DNA of 64,000 nt. Origin: Neurospora tetraspora. Its lineage: Eukaryota > Ascomycota > Sordariomycetes > Sordariales > Sordariaceae. The notes beneath the pieces were generated by a model. It saw nothing but the letters and a program-made list of their open reading frames with translations, was not told the origin of the DNA and searched no databases. The translations under genes and the position numbers were made by a program. Shown here in pieces: positions 38,001 to 50,811 of this stretch. The stretch spans positions 62,001 to 126,000 of the forward strand of contig NW_026944387.1 of NCBI RefSeq assembly GCF_033439725.1, read 5' to 3'. Numbering within the stretch: position 1 is the stretch's first letter; the number at the start of each line of letters is the position of its first letter.

Positions 38001-41000
38001 CCGGTAGAGCCGGAGGTGTAGATGATGTAGGCGACGCGGGAGGTGTCGGCTGGGATGTTGAGGTTCTCATTGGAAAGCCCCTCGAAATCGGTCGTCCCAA
38101 GATCCAGGGACTCGACACCCGTGACTTGTGCGAGCTTCATCTTGGATAAAGTATCAGTGAGACAAAACTGAACACCCGCCTGGCCAAAAACTGTCTTAAT
38201 CCTTTCCACCGGCGTACTGGATAACAGCGGCAGATACGCACATCCAGCCTTGAGGATTGCCAATATCCCCGCATAAAGAAGCACCGACTTCTCCATGACA
38301 ATGGCCACGATATCTCCCTCCTCCACGCCTTGACTTTTCAACAGCCAGGCAATTTTGTTGGCCGTTGCATTCAACTCCCGATAGCTCACACTCTTCGCTT
38401 CCACGGTGCCATCTTCCGCAATCGTCTCCGCGAAGCAAAGTGCCTCCTGATCCGGGTTCCTCTCAACAGCCGACTCGACGGCCTTCGCCAAATCTGGCAC
38501 GCCTTCAAGCATCTTTGGCTGTTCGTTGTAGATCGACAACAGGCTCTTTGGGAAGACATTCTTAAGCGATGATACTTCCGCGTCCAAACTGTTGAGCATA
38601 GCCTCAACAAGAACACTCAATTGTTCCCCCATGACGGCGATCTGTGCCTCCGTAAATGCATCAGTGTGATATGTGAGCGCCAGGTCGTACCGATCCTGTT
38701 GGGGCTCGACTTCAACGAGAAGTTTCGTCTCGAGCCAGTCCCGTCCTTGTTCCAGCTCCACAACCTTCCCCTTCTCGCCCTTATCCGCATCCCCAGTCAG
38801 GTTGTCGAGTGTCTCCTGGTAGACAAAAAGCACCTCAAACGGACTCTGCCCGGCCTTGATCCCCGCAACCCTCTTAATATCCTTCAGTGGCAACACGCTG
38901 TGCCTACCCACCTCCCTACCCACCGCCTGCACACTCCCCAACAGATCTCTCACCGTCCTTACACCTCCCAAATCCGTCCTCAGCGGCACCGTAGCAATGC
39001 ACGGTCCGACGATCTCCTCAATACCCGGCACTGGAATCGTTCTTCCCGATGTTACAGTGCCGATGACCACGTCTTGACTTCCGACGTAAACGCTCCATAG
39101 CCAAGACAAAGCAGCTTGGAAGAGGACTTGTGGGGTACAATCCAGTTCGCGAAGGACGGACTTGACGTGCTGGGGAGAAAGAGACGGAAGATGGACGGAG
39201 TGGGACTGCACAGTGGAAGAGAGAGCGATGTCGGGTCGCAGTTCCGGGGTTGAAGGAGGTTGGAAATCGGCGAGGTGTTGAGCCCAGAATTCGCGGGCTA
39301 AGTTGCAAGAGCGGCGGTAAGGGGCGGAGTGGCAGTAGGTTGCGACGGCGCGGAATGAGGGACGGGAATTAGGAGTGGAATCGTTGATAAAGGAGTGGAG
39401 GTCGGAGAGGAGGAGGTCTGTTGACCAGCCATCGTAGATGGCATGATGGATCTGGAGGACGGCTGTGATAGGTGATGTGGCTGAGGGAGGGGAGAGGAAG
39501 ATGCGGAAGGGGCGGAGGAAGTCGTCATCGCCGAAGAAGGAGAACTCCTCGGAAATGTTGTCGGCCACCGAGATCAGGGAGTCGTCAAAGGAGGTGAAGA
39601 TGACCTGCAGGAATTGGCCGCCATGGTGAACGAACCCAGTCCTTAGGGCCTCGTTTGACTGCGCCAGCTGAAGAAACCACGACCGGACATCCATCTCCAT
39701 GCAGCCCTCCGGAAACTTGAGCTTCAACCAATTGCAGTATGCCCTCGGGTTGGCCGTCGTCTCGGATAACATCGCAGTCTGGAGCGGCGTACAAGGCAGT
39801 ACAGCCTCAATACCCTCAATCCGTCCCTTCAGCAAGTCGTTGTTGACCGCAATTTCAGCCGGCTGAAACGTCCTCATCTCCTCTCCCTGGTTCTCCTCAT
39901 CATTGGTGCCCTCAGCCTCAAGATCCTTAATAACTTCCCTTAGAGCTCTTATTGTTCGAACCCCCAGGATCTCATTCGCCCCAATTTGCACGCCAGTCGT
40001 CTTTCTCAACGCGCTCGCGAGCTTGATAATACTCAACGAGTCCATGCCCGCATGCATCAAACTCTGGGTCGGGTGCACGACAACTCCCAGGATATTTTGC
40101 ACCAACACATGGATCTGCTTCTCCTTCTCATCCCTGCACTCTTCCTCTTTTGGCGGCCCACTAGCTTGGATGGCTTCGTACTCCGCCACCAGTCCCTTTC
40201 TGTCCACCTTTCCTGACGCCAAGCGAGGGAATTCCTTCATGACGATAATGTCACCGGGGACCATGAATCCCGGCAGCCAGGCTTTGCACAAGTCTTCAAT
40301 CTTGGTGGGCATGGAATCGACAGAGTCGACAGCGCAAAAGAGGACCAGGATTCCCTTGATCACCGCTGCAAAAGCGGAGTGGCACCCCGGAGTACGCAAA
40401 GCGGCATGTTCGATTTCTCCTAGCTCTATGCGCTGACCGCGGAGTTTGACTTGGCCGTCGCCAATTCTACCCATACATTGCATTGTGCCATCTGGGAGCA
40501 TGCGCGCCTTGTCCTTTGTGCGGTAGAGCAGACCGTAGACGGGGTGGTAGACGAAAGCTTCAGCTGTGACTTCTGGGCGGTTTAGGTAGCAGGGAGCTAG
40601 TTGATGGCCGCCGATGGCGAGTTCACCAACTTCGCCGAGGGGGACAACCTTAATCTCTGAGGCGTCGTCTCCCTCCTCTGGCATAGCCAGGATGAAAGAG
40701 GAGACAGTATCGAAGGAGAAGCCGATTAGGCCGGGGACAGAGTCCGCAGCAAATGCGGGTTGGACGGTGCAGTGGATAGCTGCTTCGGTTGGGCCGTACA
40801 TGCCCCAGAGGATACTCTCCTTGGTACCATCGCCACCGAATTCGCGAACGACAGGCTCCGTAAGCATCTCACCGATGGTCAGGAGCAACTTCACACCGGG
40901 TGCGTTCTCTCTCTTGCGCAACAAACTTCCAGCGACCGATGGCGTAAGCTCGCAAGCGTCCACTTCCAACTCATTGATAACCCCAGGCAAGTCATTGAGC

Positions 41001-41761
41001 ATGGCCGATCTGTTACAGCTCACGAGTGTCTTTCCCCTGAACAGCGGGAAGAAAATCTCAAAGACGGAGACGTCAAAGGTTGGTGCGGCAAACTGGAGGA
41101 ACCGCGAGAACTCAGGGATGTGTCGATCATGTGCTAGCAAAGACTGAGTGGCAGAATCGTGGGTGATGGGCACGCCTTTGGGAGTTCCTGTTGAGCCGGA
41201 GGTGTACATGACGTAGGCTAAATTGGTTGGTGTTGGTTGCCTGTGTTCGACTGTCTCTGTCGATGTGAAGACCTCATCGGTGAGTATGAGAACCCTCTTG
41301 CCCGTCTCATCCTCAGATACCCTCTCCGCCAGCTCCGGGGTGGTGATGACGAGCGCAGCTGAGACTTCATTCAAGATGAACTTTGCTCTCTCCAGGGGAA
41401 TATCCAGGTTAAGCGGGCAGAAAGCTCCTCCTGCTTTGAGGATGGCCAGTTGGGCAATGTACAAATCTGGGCATTGGGGGATGAGTACCGGAACAATGAG
41501 TTGAATGTTGTTGTCAGTTACCGGCCCGGCGAGAGACGATATCCTAGCCGCCAAGGCGTCGGATCTTCGATGCAGCTCATGATATGACAGTGAGACTCGC
41601 GAGCCATCAGGGGCGAGGTAGTCAATGGCGAGTGCATCATCGTCTCTTGTTTCGGAGCGGTGTTGTACGAGGTGATGAAGGAGACTGGGACCTGGGAGTC
41701 TCGTTGCTGGGTGGTTGGCGATGGAGAGGGCAACGTCTGGGTCTGGGTCGATAGTTGCCAT
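26091..41761 (-). CDS. sidC: Ferricrocin-type siderophore nonribosomal peptide synthetase
   Basis: Giant NRPS of 5153 residues. Exons: 41761-35270, 35180-35110, 35049-26286 and 26225-26091; introns 89, 60 and 60 bp. Approximate domain landmarks: A1 (YTSGSTGTPKG, residue 187), T1 (GMDSL, 570), C1 (HHAIYDG, 775), A2 (YTSGSTGVPKG, 1250), T2 (GLDSI, 1705), C2 (HHALYDG, 1930), T3 (2292), C3 (HHVLYDA), A3 (YTSGTTGTPKG, 2987), T4 (3404), C4 (FHGIYDA), T5 (3981), C5 (AHALYDG), T6 (4547), C6 (HHALYDA, 4780). Every T domain keeps its phosphopantetheine Ser and every C domain its catalytic His. There is no thioesterase; ferrichrome synthetases cyclise with the terminal C domain. Three A domains with surplus T-C units match the SidC/NPS2 ferrichrome synthetase family, which assembles Gly, Ser and N5-acyl-N5-hydroxyornithine iteratively. 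Adjacent sidA and clustered iron-GATA sites agree. The exact product (ferricrocin) is inferred. Confidence 0.93.
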
Positions 41762-43616
41762 TGTTGGTTGGTGGTGATGGCCTCTTTAAGCCTTTTGTTG
41801 TTGATATGGCCTGCCAATGAAGCTCTTCAGCACGATGAACTGCTATTATTGCGCCGGATAATGGCCGTTTGTAGCGGTTGCGCAGCGGGTGTAGTGGGAC
41901 ACCGGGACGGGAGGCTGCTGTAAGTGATATGATCCGGTGAGACTGTCCAATGAGCAATCAGGCGTCCCGAGTAACTCCAGTTGCTGTCGCTGTTAATGAT
42001 ATGCAGACTGATATGCCCAAAACGTCAGCTCGAGGTCCCAGGGCGTTAATCTCATTCGCTACTTGCCGAGGGCGGCCATGTGTTAAACATGAGATATCGA
42101 ATGGACACAACAGAGGGATACTCACGATGTCTGGCATTAGTGATTGGCCGTGATTGGAAACCAAGGGAGTGTCGTTGCCAGTTGATGTTTGGTGATTTGA
42201 TTTTGTGCAGAATCATTGGTCAGTGGCCGACGACGTGAAGAGGTTCAACGTTGCAGTTGAGGTGAAGTGTGGTGGTTGTACCACTGAACATGAAAGCTTC
42301 TTTTTTTCTTGGGATTGGGAGTTTATGATGGACCATCTATCCCGGAATGCCAAGCGGTTGGAGGTCGCAGATCAGCGGTGTCTGTGGTGGACGACGTCGG
42401 AGTCACGATGTTTGTTGAAAGAAGAAGACGACGTGATGTTGGATCATGTTTGGCATCCTTTGCGACAAGCTCGACAAGAAATCTCAGTGGAGCTGCGATG
42501 GATCGCTCGAAACTTGGGAAGTTGCGATGCAACTGTCCTCCCTTGTTTGCCGATGGTTTGGCAGGTGCCGGAAATTGCGTCTTCCTCTTCGAAACACAAC
42601 GGCATACGTTCCTTCCGTGCTCTCGGCTGTTGTCCCGTGTTTCCTCCGGTTCCGGGCCCGGTGGATATATGCAAGGTACCGCTACCCTTTCTTTCCGTAA
42701 TGCCGGTCTTGGAAGTTATCACATGCAGACGATGTCGCAATGGAAAACAAACTGAAAATGTAGATACTTCTTTGTTGGTAGCGGCCTCGGACGAGAATGG
42801 AAGCGCACTATCGTCCCAGTTCTCAGTCACAACAATACCCGTTGTCAGATACTTCATACCCATCATATTCAACTTCAAGATCGATATGCAAACTCTTCAA
42901 CTTGTCAATCACACCGGCCGCCGGTGACAGTACGGCTGTTTCTTCATCGAGACTAAAATCCGAGAATGGTGTAATGACCTGACGAGGTTATGACCTGAGG
43001 TTACAGTGGAGGCGTATCGATAGCCGCCGTTGGGTGTTTCCTCCACTGTGCTGTGCGATTGCCCGTCTTATTTCTCACTACACGGCAATGGCTCGTATGT
43101 CCTTTCCCCGTTGCTTTTGCTTTTTCATACGTGTTTTTTGTCTTTTCCACTTGTCCACGACGTTAAATGCCAGGAATTGTACCTGCCTGACTTTTTTTAG
43201 CCCATTACATGTTGATCGATCCACTAGCTTACGTACCACTCTTGCTTGAACATCTCGATTTGCAACACTGGTTTGAACACTATCATCATCCCAACTGCCA
43301 TGTGTTGGGAGCCGAATAGAAACTCAAACGCCTTGTCTTGAGTACATCACACACGTTTCGAAAGATGCTGTTGGATGGCCTTAACTGTTCATCGGTGGAC
43401 GCCCCTCGTTGTCGTTTGCGTCATTAACGACAGCACGGCCGGGGTTGGTGATGGTGGGCACCGGTGAAGTGGATCCCCCACGGCCCCACGTCCCCCGCCG
43501 CCGGCATCCGCTTCCACTGCAACCATCATGGCCTCCGTTTTGAATCTTTCTACACCTGCCACCACTCACCGTCCATCTTGAATTCGTGTTGACGCCGTTA
43601 GTTTTCGTCCGCGTGT
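41762..43616. other. Long upstream region of the NRPS gene
   Basis: About 1.85 kb between the NRPS start and the first iron-GATA-type sites. A 240-codon open stretch (42205-42927, +) starts with GTG, not ATG, and has no domain, so I do not call a gene. Long leaders are plausible here, as the nearest candidate control sites are about 1.9 kb from the ATG. Confidence 0.45.
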
Positions 43617-43812
43617 TTATCAGATCCACCGTCCCTCCGCCCTCGTGTCATTCGGGTTACGTTCGGCTCAAAAATTATCTGATGCCAAGGCCCTAGACAA
43701 GGGGGGGTTTCATAACCCCCCGGTGTCGAGAATTTTTATCTGATCCGATCATCGGCCATCAGTTAGACCCCCCTTCCCAATTCCCGCAATTTTCCATCTG
43801 ATGATCTGATAA
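43617..43812. promoter_or_regulatory. Cluster of four ATCWGATAA iron-GATA (SreA/SRE) sites
   Basis: Four exact matches in 196 bp: 43617-43625 (minus, ATCTGATAA), 43675-43683 (minus, ATCAGATAA), 43736-43744 (minus, ATCAGATAA) and 43804-43812 (plus, ATCTGATAA). The last is preceded by a near-match, ATCTGATGA. ATCWGATAA is the published consensus of the SreA-type GATA repressor, which turns off siderophore genes when iron is plentiful; Neurospora SRE is an orthologue. The sites lie 1.86-2.05 kb upstream of the NRPS ATG and 0.37-0.57 kb past the sidA stop codon. Function is inferred from the motif and context. Confidence 0.75.
43690..43731. repeat. Imperfect palindrome with G6/C6 stem
   Basis: GGGGGGTT, a four-base loop TCAT and AACCCCCC form an 8-bp perfect hairpin. 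It extends outward imperfectly (CTAGACAA on the left against TGTCGAG on the right). The palindrome sits between two same-strand ATCAGATAA sites. It could be a structured regulatory element or a small mobile-element footprint; nothing decides between these. Confidence 0.5.
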
Positions 43813-44180
43813 ATCGCGCTCACGTGAAAATCGCGCGAGTGTTGAAACACCGCCGCCAGCTCCCATTGTGATATGATATCCCTGCCAGTGAAAACATGTG
43901 CAAGACAGAAGATCGAAGGTGGGTATTCAAAAAGTATGCCAATGATATTTTGCTTGAATTGCAAAACCAGACAAGCAAAGCTATGCCAAAAACCATGACC
44001 AAAAAGCAACACAAATTATGTACAACAGAAGTAAAGTGACATGAGGAAATTTTCCTTCCAAAACCCCAAATGAAACCCCCCAGGTATTTTTCCGTTCCAG
44101 ATTCAGACAATCATATAAAAAGAAAACCGCTCTCGCTGTGACACAACTGAAGCACAACATGGTATAATCATACTCCCTAT

Positions 44181-45983
<1,803 letters not shown>

Positions 45984-47009
45984 TTAAGTTGAATGGCGTA
46001 TAATGTCCTGTGTAACTTGGGGGTTCTGTCTGCTGCAGTGAAACCACGCGTTAACTCCAACTGCACATGCAGGCTTGTAGCGTGAAGATGTCAGGAACGG
46101 TGTTGCCCACGTTGTTTTGTCAGGGACCGACGCAAGTTGTAGAGTAGAAACCGGGAAGAGGTGATGTTCAAAAAACCCAATGGTAGTGCCGGATTGCTTT
46201 GGATGATGGAGGAGGTATAGGAGAGGGGAAGGGAGAAGAAGGGAAGAAGGAATGGGATGGGTGGCAGAGGCGGCCGTTTTGATAGAGAGAAGGGTTCGTT
46301 GTTGATCTTTGACCAGGGGAGGCAATTCGAAGCAAGGGAGCATACCGTAACTTGGAGACAACCTGAATTGACTCCATTCCGCTCGTGGTTTATTCCTCCG
46401 CTGGCCCGCTCCTGACCCCGTCAGTAGGTAAACATGCACCGTGTGTCGCCATTCCCACTCTGAATACATGGTGTAGTGTCCCATCCCATGTTGCAGTTCT
46501 CTACCGCTCTCTGCTTCGTCGGCTACTCTATCCGGGTTGTGGTGCAATCCATGGCATGATTCCAACGTTGGACTGCGGGGGACTCGAAGACGACATCTCG
46601 GTTGGTGTCTTCATGCCCGTTTCTCCCGTCGCCATGGTGTTGGGGACATGGTGTCAGGACGGCATCTTCGTATCGTCATGGGACTCTCGCTTCTCGACGA
46701 TGGACGGCATCAGTGCGGGTTGACAGTGTGGCTATGAGCCTGTGACGGTGTCCTGCTGGGGGTAGTTCAGTTGTTGTGACGGTGATGACGGTGGACCGAA
46801 ACGAGTTCAATTTTGGATGGATATGGTGGGGTCGGTAGCGAACCATGATGGAGGGGTCGGGTAGGGTAGCAAACTTCCAAACGGATTCTGGTTGGCCAAT
46901 TGCCGCCAAGACCCGGTTCTTGCCCGTGTTCGTGCTTCGCAGAAGGTGCCAAGTGGGTGCGCCAGGTTCGGATCCAGGATGCGTCAGGCGGCATCGGCAT
47001 TATCTTCGG

Positions 47010-47230
47010 ATCAGATAAGATGAGATCAGTGGGCACTTTTCAGCATGTTTTATCTGATCTCGACCACTGATCAAGCGCTCGTGGCCCGAGACTGTCTCCT
47101 CTTTCCGCCTCTCCGAAGTGCGGACATGGGCCGGGAGTGAAACTGTGAGCAAAAGGCTAGCACGTAAGCACGGGTACGACGCCGGATGGAGAGGAATGGG
47201 CAGGTGAGAGAAAAAAAATGTTTATCAGAT
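47010..47230. promoter_or_regulatory. Three ATCWGATAA sites upstream of sidA
   Basis: Exact matches at 47010-47018 (plus, ATCAGATAA), 47050-47058 (minus, ATCAGATAA) and 47222-47230 (minus, ATCTGATAA). They are 1.16-1.38 kb upstream of the sidA ATG. The first two lie in an imperfect inverted arrangement with flanking GATCAGTGG and CCACTGATC. Iron-dependent SRE/SreA repression is the likely role, inferred from the consensus. Confidence 0.72.
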
Positions 47231-47330
47231 CGGACCACGGTGGAGTGGGGTTGCATTGGCAGTCCGCCTTTTGTTTTTTCCAAGGATTGCGTCAGCGTCC
47301 GTTATTCCATCCCCTGTCGGTTTGGGTTTC

Positions 47331-47339
47331 TTCAAGATC
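47331..47339. repeat. Target-site duplication, left copy (TTCAAGATC)
   Basis: Nine-base direct repeat identical to 50803-50811, directly abutting the two ends of the inverted-repeat element. It shows where the element inserted. Confidence 0.85.
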
Positions 47340-47428
47340 CGGAAACCATGGACAAATAGACCCATTTCCGTGCGTATATAGTCCCCCCTACATTTTATCA
47401 TTAAGTAAGCCCAGCCGCCCAGCCTAGC
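47340..47428 (+). repeat. Left terminal inverted repeat of the transposon
   Basis: About 89 bp, matching the complement of 50720-50802 over its whole length with a few small gaps and mostly transition differences. The inner part ends in a shared AGCCGCCCAGCCTAGC block. Confidence 0.88.
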
Positions 47429-50400
47429 CGCCTAGCCGCGCCATTATACTATATATATTGCTACCCAACCGCCGCCGCTGTCGCGCTATCTATTAGCAAT
47501 CGTTAGTATTGAGTGCAATTAAATAAAGTTATTGCGAAACTTTATCTTAGTATTAATCAACTATTTATGATGATTATCTATTATCTTTATTATTATTTCG
47601 TATAATATATTCGATTATATAATATTCGCGTAGTATTTATTAATATACTTCGTTCACCTGCTTAAGTAAATTAGGAGCCTAGCCGATTAAGATAATTAAC
47701 GTTAATAGGATTTAAATAAAATCGTTAGTAAAATGCTCTCAATTCCGCTTTAAGGAATTATTCCTAATTAGGGTACACTTCCTCTTATTACATTTCTATC
47801 GTTATTAATCTACCGCCGCTCCTACGAATAAATAAGAATATAATTACCGCAATCTCCTAACAAACGCACTATTAGATAGTAATTTTTAATACTAGCGAAG
47901 TTTTTAATACTAACAAAGTTTTTAGAATTAATAAAGTCTTTAAAGCTAGTAAAATCTTTAAATTAATATTAGCCCAGCCTTTATTTACTTCTTTTCATTA
48001 TAATAATAAAATTATTATTTTCAATTCCTTATAAAACTACGCAATATAATAGGGATTTAAAATTATATTAATAGGTAACATAAAAAGTAAAAAGAAAAGG
48101 GAGGAAGGAATTATTATGTAAATCGATTATCGCTATATATATAGCAGTATTTATAGGTTTTTTAAATAGAATATTCGAAATATATTTTCGAAGCGTTTCA
48201 ATTACTTATATTAAATACAAATTGTATTAAGGAAAAAAAAAAGCAATTAGTAATTCATTAAGAAAATTAATAATATTTGTAACTATAAATTAAATATTAT
48301 TAATTTTATTAATAATATTACTTACTAGTAATAAATCTGATATAATTATAAGGAAATTATTAATATAGTTATTAAAAAATTATTTAATATTATTAGAATA
48401 AATGTCCGTTAAATTACTTATTATTTAAATAGTACTTTCGAAGATAAAAACGTCGCTCCTCCTCCTAATATTACTAATAATTAACTAATTATAGAATTAC
48501 GTAGTCTTTAAATCTTTATTATAGCTTAAGAAATTTAAAATATTTAACAAGGTATTTAATATATAAAATATAATTTTTATACTTTAATAAAAATACTTAT
48601 TAATTTATTTAAGTAATATAAAACGATGTATAATACTAAATATTATATATATTAAAATTTAATTTTCCCTAAGTAATAAAAAGTAGCGCGAATCTTTTAA
48701 ACTTTCGAATAATATATCGAAATATAAGAAAGAACCCGTACGTATTATTAATAAATAATATATATAAAATATTATTACCCTTATTGATTATTTATTGTTT
48801 TTAATTAACCCCTTTTTTTTCCTTATAAGTTAACTGCTTTAACTTTTCCCTATTCAACGTTATAAATATTAATACTCTAAATTATAATTTTAATATCGCT
48901 TTTAACTTCGCTAATAGTAAAAGAAAAGATAATTTTATTTAATAGTTCATTTATTTAAAGAAACTTTAAATTGATTATAAAATTTTAAACCCTGCCGTTT
49001 TTAGTAATAATTTTAATAGAGGGTTTAAAAAGGCTACTATTGCTACCTATTTAAATATACTATATTAATTATATATATAGTATATTATAAAAAGTATAAA
49101 TTATTATATTAAAAAGAAATAAATTTAATTAAAGGGTATTAAGCTAATCTCCGATATTAATTTATTAAATCCCCTACGAATTATTTAGGATTTAAATAAT
49201 AATAGTCCTAATCCGCTATTATATGAATGCCTCGCAACCGTACCCGAGGACGAAACTAATATAGATAAATATATCGATAATAATTTAAAAGAGGAAAACC
49301 TGAATAAAATTAAAAACGATACCGCCGTTAATTATTTTAGCGAACGATTATTTTAATATAGTAATTTCTTTATATAATTTATTAATTTTAAACTTATATT
49401 AAAGAACTATAATAGTAAAATTACTATTAAAATTAAAAATCTCTTTCTAAGGTTTCTCTAAATTTTCCTCTACTCTCTAAGTATAGTCGCGGGCCTTAAT
49501 AACGTCGTTATAAATTAAATAATTTAAAGTAATAATTATATCGCAAAAAACAGGGATAATCGCGAAAGCGAAAATGTATTCTATAATCAAATTCGAAGGA
49601 AAATTAATAAAAGATTACTATTAAATTTTATAAATACCTTTACAAAATTATTATAAATTGCTTAATTTACAGAGTTAAAAATTTAAAGGGTTCCGATTAT
49701 AATAATTATAATAAAATTATTTATAATAATTAGAACGTCCGATATTAATTACTAAATTAATTATAATAGTAGTAATTTTTTATAGTTATTATTTTTAAAG
49801 TAAAAAGGGAGAAGGAATTAGATACCTAATTAATTAATTCCTAATTCCGTTTAATAATAAATTCGAATTTTATATTTATCTTATTGATAAGGGCCTAAGT
49901 CTTTAATTACTTAATTAATTAATTTTTCCTTTAAGCGTACGTAGCGTAATAATAAAGTATAATAAATTATTATAGGGCGAAGTACTATTAAGTATAGGGT
50001 AAAATATATATTATTATATAGAAGAGAGGAAAGGAAAGTATATATAAAGAACTAGCTACATAAGTAAAAGCCCTAATAGGTTAGTCCGTATACGCGTATA
50101 TATATAATTATACGTATTTATTATATATATAGTTAATACGTATACAGTTTTGGGCTATAGTATTAATTCTAAATATAATATATAAAGTAGTTAATATAGT
50201 ACAAGAATATTATAAGTTAACCCTATAATACCAACTAATTCTATTATTATTTGGGCGCTTCTTAAAAACCTAGACCTCCTCGCTCCTCCTCCCTCTAATT
50301 AATTATAATATAATTTATAAAACTATATTATATGAATAATAAAACATAGTTAAACCTCTATAATTATAGTACTACTTTTAATATTTATACGAAGGGAAGA

Positions 50401-50719
50401 AGGAGGGTAAATATTAAGGAATTTAAATAGAAAGGCAAATCTCTAACCGCCTCCCTAATACTTATATAGTAGGTATTAAAATTAAGGTAGGTACGTATAT
50501 TTTAAGTAACAAGTATAATATATATAATAATAAAGTTAATATAGGGGATAGTAGTATTACTAGTAACTATAGTATTAACCGTCTTAGTAGTAGATAATTA
50601 ATTAGATTGATGATTCTAAATAACTTTATATAAAAAAATAACGCTAACGACGTAGATTTAGCGATGCGCGAGTATCGATTTTATAGCCTTAATTATACGT
50701 AATATATTAGCGTAACTAA

Positions 50720-50802
50720 GCTAGGCTGGGCGGCTAACTCAACGATAAATATGGGGGGGACTATGTGCGTATGGAAATAGGTCTATTTGTCCATGGATTT
50801 CG
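50720..50802 (-). repeat. Right terminal inverted repeat of the transposon
   Basis: About 83 bp in the opposite orientation to 47340-47428. It is GC-richer than the interior, so the base composition changes abruptly at its inner edge. Confidence 0.88.
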
Positions 50803-50811
50803 TTCAAGATC
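50803..50811. repeat. Target-site duplication, right copy (TTCAAGATC)
   Basis: Identical to 47331-47339; see the transposon entry. Confidence 0.85.

Larger units (their letters stand above)
47340..50802. mobile_element. RIP-mutated DNA transposon, probably Mutator-like (MULE)
   Basis: A 3463-bp element bounded by terminal inverted repeats (47340-47428 and the complement of 50720-50802) and a 9-bp target-site duplication. Both ends begin CGRAAWCCATGGACAAATAG; most differences between the two repeats are C-to-T or G-to-A, as expected from RIP. The interior is extremely AT-rich and nearly devoid of CpA and TpG while CpG survives, the CpA-to-TpA signature of RIP. No long reading frame remains on either strand, so a transposase cannot be recognised. 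A 9-bp duplication with terminal repeats of nearly 90 bp points to the Mutator superfamily; hAT (8 bp) is less likely. It may have been an autonomous copy by size, or a non-autonomous derivative. Confidence 0.88.

Noticed and set aside
42205-42927. 240-codon open frame (+) in the NRPS upstream region
   Set aside because: It begins with GTG, has no domain and no splice signals, and lies in a region better explained as leader/promoter DNA.
47430-50719. Mitochondrial or other AT-rich DNA insertion
   Set aside because: The stretch is bounded by terminal inverted repeats and a 9-bp direct repeat, and shows CpA/TpG loss, so a RIP-altered transposon explains it better.
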